64,000 nt of DNA from CAVSWT01 sp963782985 (GCA_963782985.1 CAWALU010000006.1:248001-312000), one strand, 5' to 3'. Numbered from the stretch's first letter, positions 17,257-27,572 are shown. The notes: generated by a model not told the origin, from the letters alone. Made by a program: numbers and translations.

Positions 17257-20200
17257 ATGCCTTATAGAGTTCAAGAAAATGCAATGCGTGATATAAACAG
17301 TATCACTATTAGTTTAGCAAGTCCCGATGCAATATTATCTAGATCTTATGGAGAAGTTACCAAACCGGAAACAATTAATTATCGTTCTTTCCGCCCTGAA
17401 AAAGACGGATTGTTTTGCGAGAAAATATTTGGTCCCACAAGAGATTGGGAATGTTTTTGCGGAAAGTATAAAAGAATCCGTTACAAAGGAATTATTTGCG
17501 ATAGATGCGGCGTTGAAGTAACGCAAAAAAGCGTACGCCGAGAAAGAATGGGTCACATTGGTTTGGCGGTTCCGGTTGTACACATTTGGTTTTTCCGTAC
17601 TCAGCCTTCCAAAATTGGAAATATTATTGGAGTTAGTCTTAAAGAATTAGAAAAAATAATTTATTATGAATCTTATGTAGTTATTAATCCTGGTCCCACT
17701 GGTTTAAGCCGTTTAGATTTAATTTCTGAAGATCAATATTTTGAAGTTATAAACTCGCTTCCTCAGGGAAATGAAAAATTAGCCGATGACGATCCTAAAA
17801 AATTTGTGGCTAAAATTGGCGGCGACGCAGTAAAAGATATTCTTAAGCATACTGAGGTTGAAAAATTATCAAAGGAATTAAGAGATCAATTAAAAGTTGA
17901 AAACTCTCAGCAAAAGAAAGCTGATCTTCTTAAAAGATTAAGAGTGCTTGAAGCTTTTAAAGAAGCGGAAGGTAAAATAGCAAACAGACCTGAATGGATG
18001 GTGCTAAGTTACATTCCGGTTATCCCTCCGGAATTAAGACCATTGGTTCCGCTTGAAGGAGGAAGATTTGCAACTTCAGATTTAAACGATCTTTATAGAA
18101 GAGTTATAATTAGAAATAATCGTTTAAAAAGATTAATAGATATTAAAGCTCCTGAAGTAATTCTTCGTAACGAAAAAAGAATGCTGCAGGAAGCTGTTGA
18201 TGCGTTGTTCGATAATTCTCGAAGAGGAAGCGCCGTTAGAAGCGACAGCAATAGACCTTTAAAATCTTTAAGCGATATGCTTAAGGGAAAGCAAGGACGC
18301 TTCCGTCAAAACCTTTTAGGAAAGAGAGTTGATTATTCGGGGCGTTCAGTTATTGTTGTTGGTCCGGAATTAAAGCTGCATCAGTGCGGCTTACCAAAAG
18401 ATATGGCGGTGGAACTCTTCAAGCCTTTCATCATAAAAAAATTAATTGAAAGAGGACATAATAAAACAGTTAAAAGCGCGCGAAAAGTTGTTGATAGAAA
18501 AGACCCTTTAATTTGGGATATTCTTGCTAAAATTATTGAAGGACATCCAATATTATTAAACCGCGCTCCAACGCTGCATAGACTGGGAATTCAAGCGTTC
18601 CAACCAATATTAATTGACGGCAGAGCTATACAGCTTCACCCGATGGTTTGTACCGCATTTAACGCTGACTTTGACGGCGATCAAATGGCGGTTCACGTTC
18701 CTCTTTCTTTTGAAGCGCAATTAGAAGCATCTTTGTTGATGTTAAGCAGTCATAATATTTTATCTCCTCAAAACGGCAGCCCTATTGTAGTTCCAACTCA
18801 GGATATAGTTCTCGGCTGTTACTATCTTACAAAATATAAAGAGGGCGAAAAAGGCGAAGGCATGATTTTCGGTTCTGCCGAGGAAGTTATAATTGCTTAT
18901 AACTCCAGGATCATTGGACTTCATGCAAAAATAAAAGTTAGAATTGATGGGAAATTTATTGAAACGACTGTTGGTCGAGTAATCTTTAACCAAATAGTTC
19001 CCAAAGAAATGGGTTTTTTCAACCAGCTATTAATCAAAAAAACATTTGGCGGATTCATCGGTCAAATGTTTATGAAGATGGGCAACAAAGTTACAGCAAA
19101 ATTTCTTGATGATTTAAAAGATACCGGCTTTAGATATTCAACTGCAGGCGGTTTATCCGTTAGTTATGCTGATATGATTATTCCCGAAGAAAAAGTGAAT
19201 CTTATTACTAAGGCAAACAAAAAAGTTGAAGCAATTTTAAATGAACACGAGCAAGGCGTTATTACGGACGCTGAACGATACAATAAAATTATAGACGTTT
19301 GGACGCACACTACAAACGATGTGGCTCGCGCGCTTATGGAAAAAATTAGAGTTCATAACCACGGTTTTAACTCTCTTCACATGATGGTTGATTCGGGCGC
19401 AAGAGGTTCGCAAGAGCAGGTTCGCCAGTTAGCCGGAATGAGAGGTTTGATGATGAAACCTCAAAAAAGTTTATCGGGACAAGCGGGCGAAATTATTGAA
19501 AACCCAATCGTCGCAAACTTTAAAGAAGGATTAACCGTACTCGAGTATTTTATTTCTACTCACGGCGCAAGAAAAGGATTGGCTGACACGGCTTTAAAAA
19601 CTGCTGATGCCGGTTATTTAACAAGAAGATTAGTTGACGTTTCTCAAGATGTAATTATCAGCGAAATTGATTGCGGAACTATTTTAGGAATTGAAGTAAC
19701 TGCAATTAAAGATGTTGAACAGGAAAGAGAACCGTTAAGCGAGCGTATCACCGGAAGAACCGCTCAAGAGGATGTATATGATCCAAAGACGGAAGATTTG
19801 ATAATAGCCGCCGGCGATATTATTACTGAAGTTATTGCGGACAAAATAGAAGATTCAAATATTGATTCGGTATATATAAGAACTGTATTAACCTGCGAAT
19901 CAAAACGCGGCGTCTGCGCAAAATGTTATGGTAGAAATTTAACTACCGGAAAAATTGTGGAAATTGGCGAAGCGGTAGGAATTGTTGCCGCTCAATCAAT
20001 TGGCGAACCTGGCACGCAGCTTACGCTTAGAACCTTTCACCTTGGCGGCACTTCTTCAAGAATTGCAAGTCAATCTCAAGTTGAATCTTCCATCGAAGGT
20101 ATTGTTAAGTACGAGCATATTTCATTTGTAGAAAAATCAGATTTTCTTGGCGAAGTTAAAGTTGTTACCGGGCGAAGAGGAGTGATAGGAATTTATGATG

Positions 20201-21492
20201 AAAACAATCGACAAATAAAGAAATATGACGTTCCTTATGGTTCGGAGATAGTTGTTAATGACGGTCAAACTGTTAAAAAGCGCACTCCGTTATATAATCA
20301 CGATCCTTACAACGCTGTTATTTTATCGGACATTGCCGGCAGAGTAAGATTTGTTGATTTAATTGAAGGCGCAACTCTTCAGCAGGTTACAGATGAACAA
20401 ACCGGACACGTTCAAAAAGTAGTTATAGAATCTAAAGATAAAAATCTAACGCCAAGCATAGCTATTGAAAATGAGGATGGAACTAAAAAGTCATTCAATA
20501 TTCCTACCCGCGCTTATTTATCAGTTGACGAAGGTGAAAGCTTAACGGCTGGAACCATCTTAGCCAAAATTTCTAAACAAACAACAAAGAGTAGGGATAT
20601 TACAGGCGGTCTTCCAAGAGTAACTGAATTGTTTGAAGCAAGAAGCCCGCAGGAATCTGCTATTGTTTCTGAAATTGAAGGTTCAATAAGATTTGGCGCG
20701 CGGAAAAAAGGTTCGCGAGAAATATTTGTAACTGCTCCAGATGGCTCTGATGAGAAAAAATATAATGTTCCTTTGGGTAAACATATTTTGGTTCAGGAAA
20801 CTGATGAAATTCCCGCGGGTGAAAAAATAACTGACGGGCCAATTAACCCTCACGACATTTTGAAGATCAAAGGCACCAGCGCTGTACAGGAATATTTGGT
20901 TAATGAAATTCAAGATGTATATCGTCTGCAAGGCGTAAAAATTAATGATAAACATATTGAAGTTATAGTTCGTCAGATGCTTCAAAAAATTAGAATTGTT
21001 TCTCCCGGCGATACAAAATTCCTTGAAGAAGATATTGTTGACCGAAATGAATTTATAGAAGAGAACAGTAAAATTATGAATATGTCTTATATCGATGATA
21101 AAGGCGATTCAAAATATAAAGATGGTCAACTAATTGCTAAAAGCAAGTTGAGGGAAATGAATTCTGATTTGAAAAAGAAATCCAAAAAAACAATTGAAAC
21201 CCGAGATGCGGAGCCAGCAACTTTTGAGCATATACTTTTAGGAATTACCCAGGCGGCTCTTTCAACAGAAAGCTTTATCTCTGCGGCTTCATTCCAGGAA
21301 ACAACAAAAGTTCTTGCCAACGCAGCAACAGAAGCAAAAATTGATCATCTATTAGGCTTAAAAGAGAATGTTGTTATGGGTCATTTAATACCCGCTGGAA
21401 CTGGTATCAAAAAATATAAAAATGTTATTCTTGAATCTGAAGAGGTAGTTGAAGAAACCCCTGAAGAAACAGAGCAAGTTCAAGCTCAATAG
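17257..21492 (+). CDS. rpoC: DNA-directed RNA polymerase subunit beta'
   Basis: 1411 residues. The catalytic magnesium motif is NADFDGDQM with Asp471, 473 and 475. The N-terminal zinc site uses Cys66, 68, 81 and 84; the second uses Cys806, 880, 887 and 890. All are intact. The trigger-loop region (QSIGEPGTQLTLRTFH) is conserved. Start ATG has TTAGGAG upstream. A terminator and a separate promoter lie between rpoC and rpsL. Confidence 0.98.
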   Translation: MPYRVQENAMRDINSITISLASPDAILSRSYGEVTKPETINYRSFRPEKDGLFCEKIFGPTRDWECFCGKYKRIRYKGIICDRCGVEVTQKSVRRERMGHIGLAVPVVHIWFFRTQPSKIGNIIGVSLKELEKIIYYESYVVINPGPTGLSRLDLISEDQYFEVINSLPQGNEKLADDDPKKFVAKIGGDAVKDILKHTEVEKLSKELRDQLKVENSQQKKADLLKRLRVLEAFKEAEGKIANRPEWMVLSYIPVIPPELRPLVPLEGGRFATSDLNDLYRRVIIRNNRLKRLIDIKAPEVILRNEKRMLQEAVDALFDNSRRGSAVRSDSNRPLKSLSDMLKGKQGRFRQNLLGKRVDYSGRSVIVVGPELKLHQCGLPKDMAVELFKPFIIKKLIERGHNKTVKSARKVVDRKDPLIWDILAKIIEGHPILLNRAPTLHRLGIQAFQPILIDGRAIQLHPMVCTAFNADFDGDQMAVHVPLSFEAQLEASLLMLSSHNILSPQNGSPIVVPTQDIVLGCYYLTKYKEGEKGEGMIFGSAEEVIIAYNSRIIGLHAKIKVRIDGKFIETTVGRVIFNQIVPKEMGFFNQLLIKKTFGGFIGQMFMKMGNKVTAKFLDDLKDTGFRYSTAGGLSVSYADMIIPEEKVNLITKANKKVEAILNEHEQGVITDAERYNKIIDVWTHTTNDVARALMEKIRVHNHGFNSLHMMVDSGARGSQEQVRQLAGMRGLMMKPQKSLSGQAGEIIENPIVANFKEGLTVLEYFISTHGARKGLADTALKTADAGYLTRRLVDVSQDVIISEIDCGTILGIEVTAIKDVEQEREPLSERITGRTAQEDVYDPKTEDLIIAAGDIITEVIADKIEDSNIDSVYIRTVLTCESKRGVCAKCYGRNLTTGKIVEIGEAVGIVAAQSIGEPGTQLTLRTFHLGGTSSRIASQSQVESSIEGIVKYEHISFVEKSDFLGEVKVVTGRRGVIGIYDENNRQIKKYDVPYGSEIVVNDGQTVKKRTPLYNHDPYNAVILSDIAGRVRFVDLIEGATLQQVTDEQTGHVQKVVIESKDKNLTPSIAIENEDGTKKSFNIPTRAYLSVDEGESLTAGTILAKISKQTTKSRDITGGLPRVTELFEARSPQESAIVSEIEGSIRFGARKKGSREIFVTAPDGSDEKKYNVPLGKHILVQETDEIPAGEKITDGPINPHDILKIKGTSAVQEYLVNEIQDVYRLQGVKINDKHIEVIVRQMLQKIRIVSPGDTKFLEEDIVDRNEFIEENSKIMNMSYIDDKGDSKYKDGQLIAKSKLREMNSDLKKKSKKTIETRDAEPATFEHILLGITQAALSTESFISAASFQETTKVLANAATEAKIDHLLGLKENVVMGHLIPAGTGIKKYKNVILESEEVVEETPEETEQVQAQ

Positions 21493-21507
21493 TATTATTT
21501 AAGTAAG

Positions 21508-21546
21508 AAGTCAGGTGGTTTCTTAAAATCAACCCGACTTTTTTTC
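21508..21546 (+). terminator. Intrinsic terminator after rpoC
   Basis: AAGTC (21508-21512) pairs with GACTT before a run of seven T. The inner stem GGTGGTT/ATCAACC is imperfect. It lies 15 bases after the rpoC stop and before the rpsL promoter, which fits the end of the rpoBC unit. Confidence 0.6.
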
Positions 21547-21585
21547 CGTAAAGTGAAAAAATAAAAATTATATTATTTATAATTC

Positions 21586-21614
21586 TTGACAAAATTTTGC
21601 ACAACGCCTATATT
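21586..21614 (+). promoter_or_regulatory. Consensus promoter for the rpsL (str) operon
   Basis: A perfect TTGACA (21586-21591) and a near-perfect TATATT (21609-21614) are separated by exactly 17 bp. The start would be near 21621, giving a leader of about 38 bases before rpsL. It is the strongest promoter match seen in the window. Confidence 0.8.
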
Positions 21615-21658
21615 AGGAGTCTGAATTTTTTTAAGGTTGTAAAGTTTAGGAGAAATTT

Positions 21659-22039
21659 GTGCCTACAATAAATCAGTTAGTTAGAAAAGGTCGCGTTCAG
21701 ATATTAGCAAAAAATAAAGCTCCGGCTCTTGATGCATGTCCGCAAAAAAGAGGAGTGTGTACAAGGGTGTATACAACCACGCCTAAAAAGCCTAACTCAG
21801 CTTTAAGAAAAGTAGCGAGGGTACGATTGACTAACAGCATGGAGGTTACGGCTTATATCCCTGGTGAAGGTCACAATCTTCAGGAACATTCAATCGTTTT
21901 AATTAGAGGCGGAAGAGTTAAAGATTTGCCGGGCGTTCGTTATCATATAATCAGAGGCACTCTTGATACAAGCGGCGTTGAAGATAGAAAAAAAAGCAGA
22001 TCAAAATATGGAGCTAAAAAACCTAAGGCGGCTAAATAA
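21659..22039 (+). CDS. rpsL: 30S ribosomal protein S12
   Basis: 126 residues with TPKKPNSALRKVARVRL and the decoding-centre region PGEGHNLQEHS. S12 lines the A site; the lysines of KKPNS and of the RVKDLPGVRYH loop are present, which is the streptomycin-sensitive form. Start is GTG, with TTAGGAGA upstream. First gene of the str operon. Confidence 0.97.
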   Translation: MPTINQLVRKGRVQILAKNKAPALDACPQKRGVCTRVYTTTPKKPNSALRKVARVRLTNSMEVTAYIPGEGHNLQEHSIVLIRGGRVKDLPGVRYHIIRGTLDTSGVEDRKKSRSKYGAKKPKAAK

Positions 22040-22041
22040 TT

Positions 22042-22509
22042 ATGAGAAAGAAAAGAGCTGAAAAAAAATATTTAAAACCTGATCCTAAATTTAATGACGT
22101 GCTGGTTTCAAAATTAGTAAACAGCATAATGTATGACGGTAAAAAGTCGGTTGCCAGAGACGTAGTTTACAGTGCATTTGAAATAATTGAAGAGAAAACA
22201 AAAAAGAGCGCCATCGAAGTTTATAAAAAAGCTTTAAACAATACGCAGCCTTTAATTGAAGTTCGCAGCAGAAGAGTAGGCGGCGCAACTTATCAAGTGC
22301 CAACAGAAGTTAGACCTGAAAGAAGATCGGCTTTGGCGTTGAGATGGATTAAGACATACGCACGAGCAAGAAATGATAAATCGATGGCTCAAAAGTTAGC
22401 CTCGGAATTAATTTCCGCTTCCAATAATGAAGGCTCTGCAGTTAAGAAAAAAGAAGATGTGCATAGAATGGCGGAAGCAAATAAAGCTTTTGCGCATTTC
22501 AAATGGTAA
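22042..22509 (+). CDS. rpsG: 30S ribosomal protein S7
   Basis: 155 residues, normal length, with MRKKRAEKKYLKPDPKF at the start and RSRRVGGATYQVPTEV in the middle. S7 nucleates assembly of the 30S head and in enterobacteria represses the str mRNA. It starts two bases after the rpsL stop. Confidence 0.97.
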   Translation: MRKKRAEKKYLKPDPKFNDVLVSKLVNSIMYDGKKSVARDVVYSAFEIIEEKTKKSAIEVYKKALNNTQPLIEVRSRRVGGATYQVPTEVRPERRSALALRWIKTYARARNDKSMAQKLASELISASNNEGSAVKKKEDVHRMAEANKAFAHFKW

Positions 22510-22545
22510 AGATAAATAGAAGAAGAAAAGGATAATTAGAATTAG

Positions 22546-24639
22546 ATGGCTGTAAAAACAGATATAGACAAAGTAAGAAACATTGGTATAATGGCGCACA
22601 TTGATGCGGGCAAAACTACTACCACTGAGAGAATATTATTTTATACCGGAAGATTACATAGAATTGGCGAAGTGCATGATGGCGCAGCTACAATGGATTG
22701 GATGGAACAAGAAAAAGAACGCGGCATTACTATAACAAGCGCCGCTACTACCTGCTTCTGGAGCGATCATCAAATTAATATTATTGATACGCCTGGGCAC
22801 GTTGATTTTACCGTTGAAGTTGAAAGATCATTAAGAGTGCTTGACGGCGCCGTAGCTTTATTCTGCGCAGTTGGCGGAGTTGAACCTCAATCAGAAACTG
22901 TATGGAGACAAGCGGACAAATATAAAGTACCGCGCCTTGCTTTTATTAATAAGATGGATAGAACAGGCGCAGATTTTTATAATGCATTAGCAATGATGAA
23001 AGAAAGATTGGGTGCCAATGCAGTTCCATTAACTTTGCCCATTGGCGAAGGCGATATTTTTTCCGGCGTTATTGATTTGATTTCCTTTAAAGCAAGAATG
23101 TATCACGAGGAAACTTTCGGCGCAACTTTCGATGAAATTGAAATTCCGCATGATTTAGTTGAAACCGCAAACACTTATAGAACACAAATGTTAGAAGCGG
23201 TTTCGGATGTTGATGATACTTTACTTGAAAAATATCTTGAAGGCAAAGAAATATCGGAAGATGAAATTAAAACAGTTTTAAGGAAGGCAACAATTGACCT
23301 TAAAATAATTCCCGTGCTTTGCGGTTCTGCTTTTAAGAATAAAGGAGTTCAGAAATTGTTAGATTCTGTGGTTGACTTCTTGCCATCTCCTTTAGACTTT
23401 AAAACAATTGAAGCTCATCATATTGGAATTAATGATAACATAAAAAGAAAGATTGATAAGGATGAAAAATTTACAGCATTAGCTTTTAAAATTGCTAATG
23501 ATGCTTATGTTGGTAAGTTAACATTTTTCAGAGTTTATTCGGGTACGCTAAAAGCTGGCTCGTATATTTATAATTCTGTAAGTGAAAAGAAAGAAAGAAT
23601 AAGCCGGTTGCTTCAAATGCACGCTAATCATAGAGAAGAAATTGACGAAGTTAGAGCCGGAGATATTGCGGCTGCTGTGGGCTTGAAGTTTACCAAAACG
23701 GGTGATACGCTCTGTTCGGAAGACGATCCTGTTTTATTGGAAAAAATTATTTTCCCTGAACCTGTTATTCAAATTGCTATTGAACCAAAAACAAAAGCTG
23801 ATCAGGATAAATTATCTGATGCTTTAGTAAAACTTTCTGACGAAGACCCAACTTTTAGAGTTAAGGTTGACGAAGAAACTTCTCAAACTTTAATAAGCGG
23901 TATGGGCGAACTTCATTTGGAAATTTTAGTTGATAGAATGAAACGTGAATTTAAAGTTGAAGCCAACGTTGGCAAGCCGCAAGTTGCTTACCGCGAATCT
24001 ATCACTCAAACCGTAAATGCTGAAGGCAAGTTTGTTAAGCAATCCGGCGGGCGCGGTAAATATGGACATGTGTGGATTGAGTTAGGTCCTAATGAACCAG
24101 GCAAGGGTTTTGAGTTTATCAATGGTATCGTTGGCGGCGTTGTTCCTCGAGAATATATCCCCGCGGTTTCCGCCGGTATTCAAGAAGCAATGCGAAATGG
24201 AGTTATTGCAGGTTTCCCTGTAGTTGATATTAAGGCAAAAATTTATGACGGCTCTTATCATGATGTAGATTCAGATGAAATTTCATTTAAAGTAGCCGGC
24301 TCAATTGCTTTTAAAGAAGGCGCAAGAAAAGCTAAGCCTGTTTTGCTTGAGCCAATTATGGATGTTGAAGTTGTAACTCCCGAAGAATATTTGGGAGATG
24401 TAATGGGCGATCTTAATTCCCGTAGAGGAAAGATAGAAGGATTCTCAGCAAGAAAGGATGCGCAAGTTATTAAATCAACTGTGCCGCTTTCTGAGATGTT
24501 TGGATATGCAACCGTATTAAGATCTATGACACAAGGAAGAGCAATTTACACAATGCAATTTGCGCACTACTCTGAAGTGCCAAAATCAATTGCCGATGAA
24601 ATAGCGGAAAAAACATTAGGAAAAAAAGCAACTGCATAA
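22546..24639 (+). CDS. fusA: Elongation factor G
   Basis: 697 residues. GTPase motifs: G1 AHIDAGKTTTTERIL, switch RGITITSAATTC, G3 DTPGHVDFT and G4 NKMDRTGADF. Domains II-V follow, with the conserved GGRGKYGHVW in domain IV. EF-G drives translocation and helps recycle ribosomes. It is a full-length canonical form, in order rpsL-rpsG-fusA-tuf. Confidence 0.98.
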   Translation: MAVKTDIDKVRNIGIMAHIDAGKTTTTERILFYTGRLHRIGEVHDGAATMDWMEQEKERGITITSAATTCFWSDHQINIIDTPGHVDFTVEVERSLRVLDGAVALFCAVGGVEPQSETVWRQADKYKVPRLAFINKMDRTGADFYNALAMMKERLGANAVPLTLPIGEGDIFSGVIDLISFKARMYHEETFGATFDEIEIPHDLVETANTYRTQMLEAVSDVDDTLLEKYLEGKEISEDEIKTVLRKATIDLKIIPVLCGSAFKNKGVQKLLDSVVDFLPSPLDFKTIEAHHIGINDNIKRKIDKDEKFTALAFKIANDAYVGKLTFFRVYSGTLKAGSYIYNSVSEKKERISRLLQMHANHREEIDEVRAGDIAAAVGLKFTKTGDTLCSEDDPVLLEKIIFPEPVIQIAIEPKTKADQDKLSDALVKLSDEDPTFRVKVDEETSQTLISGMGELHLEILVDRMKREFKVEANVGKPQVAYRESITQTVNAEGKFVKQSGGRGKYGHVWIELGPNEPGKGFEFINGIVGGVVPREYIPAVSAGIQEAMRNGVIAGFPVVDIKAKIYDGSYHDVDSDEISFKVAGSIAFKEGARKAKPVLLEPIMDVEVVTPEEYLGDVMGDLNSRRGKIEGFSARKDAQVIKSTVPLSEMFGYATVLRSMTQGRAIYTMQFAHYSEVPKSIADEIAEKTLGKKATA

Positions 24640-24685
24640 AATTAATTTGAATAAAAACCAAGAAAAATTTAAGAAGGAGATCTAG

Positions 24686-25891
24686 ATGGCAAAAGCAAAA
24701 TTTGATAGAAGTAAACCTCACGTTAACGTAGGGACAATTGGTCACGTAGATCATGGTAAAACCACTTTAACCGCTGCCATCACTATGGCTCTTGCTAAAA
24801 AGGGCTTGTCGGAAATCAGAACGTTTGATAGTATCGATAACGCTCCAGAAGAAAGAGAAAGAGGTATTACCATCGCCACCGCTCACGTAGAATATTCTAC
24901 TGAGAATAGACACTATGCGCATGTTGATTGTCCCGGTCACGCAGATTATGTTAAAAATATGATTACAGGTGCAGCGCAGATGGATGGAGCTATATTAGTT
25001 GTAGCCGCCACTGACGGTCCAATGCCTCAAACAAGAGAGCACATCCTTCTTGCTCGTCAGGTTGGCGTACCGAAAATAGTTGTGTTTATGAATAAAGTTG
25101 ATATGGTTGATGATCCAGAATTATTGGAATTAGTTGAAGCTGAATTAAGAGATTTATTAAACGAATATAAATTCCCCGGCGATGAAACTCCGATAATTCA
25201 AGGCTCTGCGTTAAAAGCTTTAGAGGCGGCTTCTTCTGATGCACCTTCTGACGATCCAAGATTGCAGTGCATTTGGGATTTGATGAAAGCAGTGGATGAG
25301 TATATTCCAGTTCCTCAACGAGATTCAGATAAGCCTTTCTTAATGCCTGTGGAAGACGTTTTTTCAATTACCGGTCGCGGAACTGTTGCTACTGGAAGAG
25401 TTGAAAGAGGACAAGTAAAAATTCAGGAAGAAGTTGAACTTATTGGATTAGGCGTACATAAGAAAACGGTTGTTACCGGTATCGAAATGTTTAGAAAAGA
25501 ATTAGACGCCGCTATGGCTGGCGACAACGCTGGTATTCTTTTACGAGGCGTTGATAAAAATGAAATTGAAAGAGGAATGGTTCTCGCTAAAACCGGTTCT
25601 ATTACTCCTCACAAAAAATTTGAAGGCGAAGTTTATATTCTTTCTAAAGAAGAAGGCGGACGTCATACTCCATTCTTCAACGGATATAGACCTCAATTTT
25701 ATTTTAGAACAACTGACGTAACAGGCGTTGCTACTCTTCCTGAAGGAACTGAAATGGTTATGCCTGGCGATAACATTAAATTATCAGTTGAACTAATTAC
25801 TGATATTGCTATGGATGAAGGTTTACGTTTTGCTATTCGCGAAGGCGGTAGAACGGTTGGTTCTGGCGTTGTTACTAAAATTTTAGAATAA
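24686..25891 (+). CDS. tuf: Elongation factor Tu
   Basis: 401 residues. GTPase motifs GHVDHGKTTL, RGITIATAHVEY, DCPGHADY and NKVDMVDD are intact. It is a few residues longer than E. coli EF-Tu, with extra residues near ALEAASSDAPSDDPR as in many Bacteroidota-type proteins. Strong ribosome-binding site AAGGAG. It is the only tuf in the window; the other customary site, by tRNA-Thr/Trp, holds a tRNA remnant instead. A terminator follows. Confidence 0.98.
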   Translation: MAKAKFDRSKPHVNVGTIGHVDHGKTTLTAAITMALAKKGLSEIRTFDSIDNAPEERERGITIATAHVEYSTENRHYAHVDCPGHADYVKNMITGAAQMDGAILVVAATDGPMPQTREHILLARQVGVPKIVVFMNKVDMVDDPELLELVEAELRDLLNEYKFPGDETPIIQGSALKALEAASSDAPSDDPRLQCIWDLMKAVDEYIPVPQRDSDKPFLMPVEDVFSITGRGTVATGRVERGQVKIQEEVELIGLGVHKKTVVTGIEMFRKELDAAMAGDNAGILLRGVDKNEIERGMVLAKTGSITPHKKFEGEVYILSKEEGGRHTPFFNGYRPQFYFRTTDVTGVATLPEGTEMVMPGDNIKLSVELITDIAMDEGLRFAIREGGRTVGSGVVTKILE

Positions 25892-25910
25892 TATTATAGC
25901 TTCAATCAAG

Positions 25911-25933
25911 AAGGGAGTTTCTACTCCCTTTTT
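25911..25933 (+). terminator. Terminator after tuf
   Basis: AAGGGAGT (25911-25918) and ACTCCCTT (25923-25930) form a perfect 8-bp stem with a four-base loop, followed by T residues. It separates the str operon from the S10 operon, although only 30 bases remain before rpsJ, so read-through is likely. Confidence 0.85.
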
Positions 25934-25962
25934 GCGTCTAAATATTTAAAAGGAGTTTCTAA

Positions 25963-26271
25963 GTGCCCGGTCAAAAAATAAGAATTAAATTGAAATCATA
26001 CGATCATATATTGATTGATAAATCTACAGAAAAAATTATTAAAACTGTTAGAAGTACTGGCGCAGTTGTATCGGGACCTATTCCATTACCAACCCGCAGA
26101 ACTATTTATACAGTTTTAAGATCGCCTCACGTAGATAAAAAATCTAGAGAGCAATTTGAAACCAGGGCGCATAAAAGAATTATTGATATTCATAATTCAA
26201 ATAATAAAACCGTCGATTCGCTAAGTAAATTAGATATTCCGGCGGGCGTTGATATTGAGATTAAGCTTTAA
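25963..26271 (+). CDS. rpsJ: 30S ribosomal protein S10
   Basis: 102 residues with IRIKLKSYDHILID and GPIPLPTRRTIYTVLRSPHVDKKSREQFE. S10 is part of the 30S head and also acts as NusE in antitermination. Start is GTG, with AAAGGAG upstream. First gene of the S10 operon. Confidence 0.97.
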   Translation: MPGQKIRIKLKSYDHILIDKSTEKIIKTVRSTGAVVSGPIPLPTRRTIYTVLRSPHVDKKSREQFETRAHKRIIDIHNSNNKTVDSLSKLDIPAGVDIEIKL

Positions 26272-26288
26272 TGAATTTTGGAGAAAAG

Positions 26289-26912
26289 ATGTCTGGCATA
26301 ATCGGGAAAAAAATAGGAATGTCGAGTGTATTTGACGCTGCAGGCGAGTTAGTGCCTGTAACTGTCATTCAAGCTGGACCGTGTAAAGTAGTTTCCATCA
26401 AAACAAAAGAAACAGATGGCTATAGCGCTTTGCAGCTTGGCTTTGGAAGCAGAAAAGAAAAAAGAATTAATAAGCCTTTAATGGGGCATTATAAAAAAGC
26501 TGATCAGGCTCCATCTTTAATTCTTAAAGAATTTAATTTTCCAACTAACAAAGAATTTAAAGTTGGCGAAGAAATTAAAGTTGACTTTTTTTCCGAAGGC
26601 GAAAAAATTAAAGTCCGCAGCAAAAGCAAAGGTAAAGGTTTTCAGGGAGTTATGAGGAGACATGGATTCAGCGGCGTAGGCGGAACAACTCACGGTCAAA
26701 GCGATAGGCTTAGAGCTCCTGGTTCTATTGGCGCAAGTTCTTATCCATCGAGAGTTTTTAAAGGTCAAAGAATGGCTGGGCGTCAGGGATACGAAAACGT
26801 TACTATTGCAAATTTAAAAGTAGTAAAAATTATTCCTGAAGATAATTTGATACTTGTTAAAGGAGCTGTCCCCGGCGCAATAAATTCTTTTGTTGAATTG
26901 ATTAAAAAGTAA
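26289..26912 (+). CDS. rplC: 50S ribosomal protein L3
   Basis: 207 residues from the chosen start ATG 26289 (MSGIIGKKIGMSSVFD), which has TTGGAGAAAAG just upstream. An earlier ATG at 26271 would overlap the rpsJ stop and add six residues. The L3 core RLRAPGSIGASSYPSRVFK and GQRMAGRQG that reach the peptidyl-transferase centre are intact. Confidence 0.96.
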   Translation: MSGIIGKKIGMSSVFDAAGELVPVTVIQAGPCKVVSIKTKETDGYSALQLGFGSRKEKRINKPLMGHYKKADQAPSLILKEFNFPTNKEFKVGEEIKVDFFSEGEKIKVRSKSKGKGFQGVMRRHGFSGVGGTTHGQSDRLRAPGSIGASSYPSRVFKGQRMAGRQGYENVTIANLKVVKIIPEDNLILVKGAVPGAINSFVELIKK

Positions 26913-26923
26913 ATTGGTTTAAA

Positions 26924-27571
26924 ATGAAATTAGATCTGCATAAAATAGATGGTAAATCATCAGATAAACAAATAGAATTATCCGATGAAATTTTTGGAAT
27001 TGAACCAAACGACCACGCTATTTACTTAGCCGTAAAATCTTATCTTGCTAACCAAAGACAAGGCACAAGCAAAACCAAAGAAAGAGGCGAAGTAAGAGGC
27101 GGCGGTAAGAAACCATGGAAACAAAAAGGAAGAGGCGGCGCACGCGCTGGCACAACCCGATCTCCCTTATGGGTTGGCGGCGGAACTATTTTTGGTCCGC
27201 GCCCAAGAAATTACAGACAAGATTTACCCAAGAAAATTAAGCGCTTAGCGAGAAAATCCGCGTTAAGCTACAAAGTAAAAGATGAACAAATAATTTTGGT
27301 TGAAGATTTTAATTTTGATAAACCCAAGACTAAAGAATTCGTTAGCATTTTAGACGCTCTAAAAATTACCGGCAAAAAAGTATTGGTGTTAACAAACGGC
27401 AATCAAGAAGTTGTTTATAAATCCGGCAGAAACGTAAAGAAGACTAAAATATTAGAAGCTTCAAAAGCATCTACTTATGATATCCTTAATAATCAAGTTT
27501 TAGTAATTCAGGAAAGCGCTATTGATGTAATTCAAAAAACTTTTGGGAATGATGAAGGAGCGGTAAATTAA
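26924..27571 (+). CDS. rplD: 50S ribosomal protein L4
   Basis: 215 residues. The extended loop that reaches the exit tunnel is visible as RGGGKKPWKQKGRGGARAGT, followed by SPLWVGGGTIFGPRPR. L4 also regulates the S10 operon in some bacteria. It lies 11 bases from rplC and one base from rplW. Confidence 0.97.
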   Translation: MKLDLHKIDGKSSDKQIELSDEIFGIEPNDHAIYLAVKSYLANQRQGTSKTKERGEVRGGGKKPWKQKGRGGARAGTTRSPLWVGGGTIFGPRPRNYRQDLPKKIKRLARKSALSYKVKDEQIILVEDFNFDKPKTKEFVSILDALKITGKKVLVLTNGNQEVVYKSGRNVKKTKILEASKASTYDILNNQVLVIQESAIDVIQKTFGNDEGAVN

Positions 27572-27572
27572 T

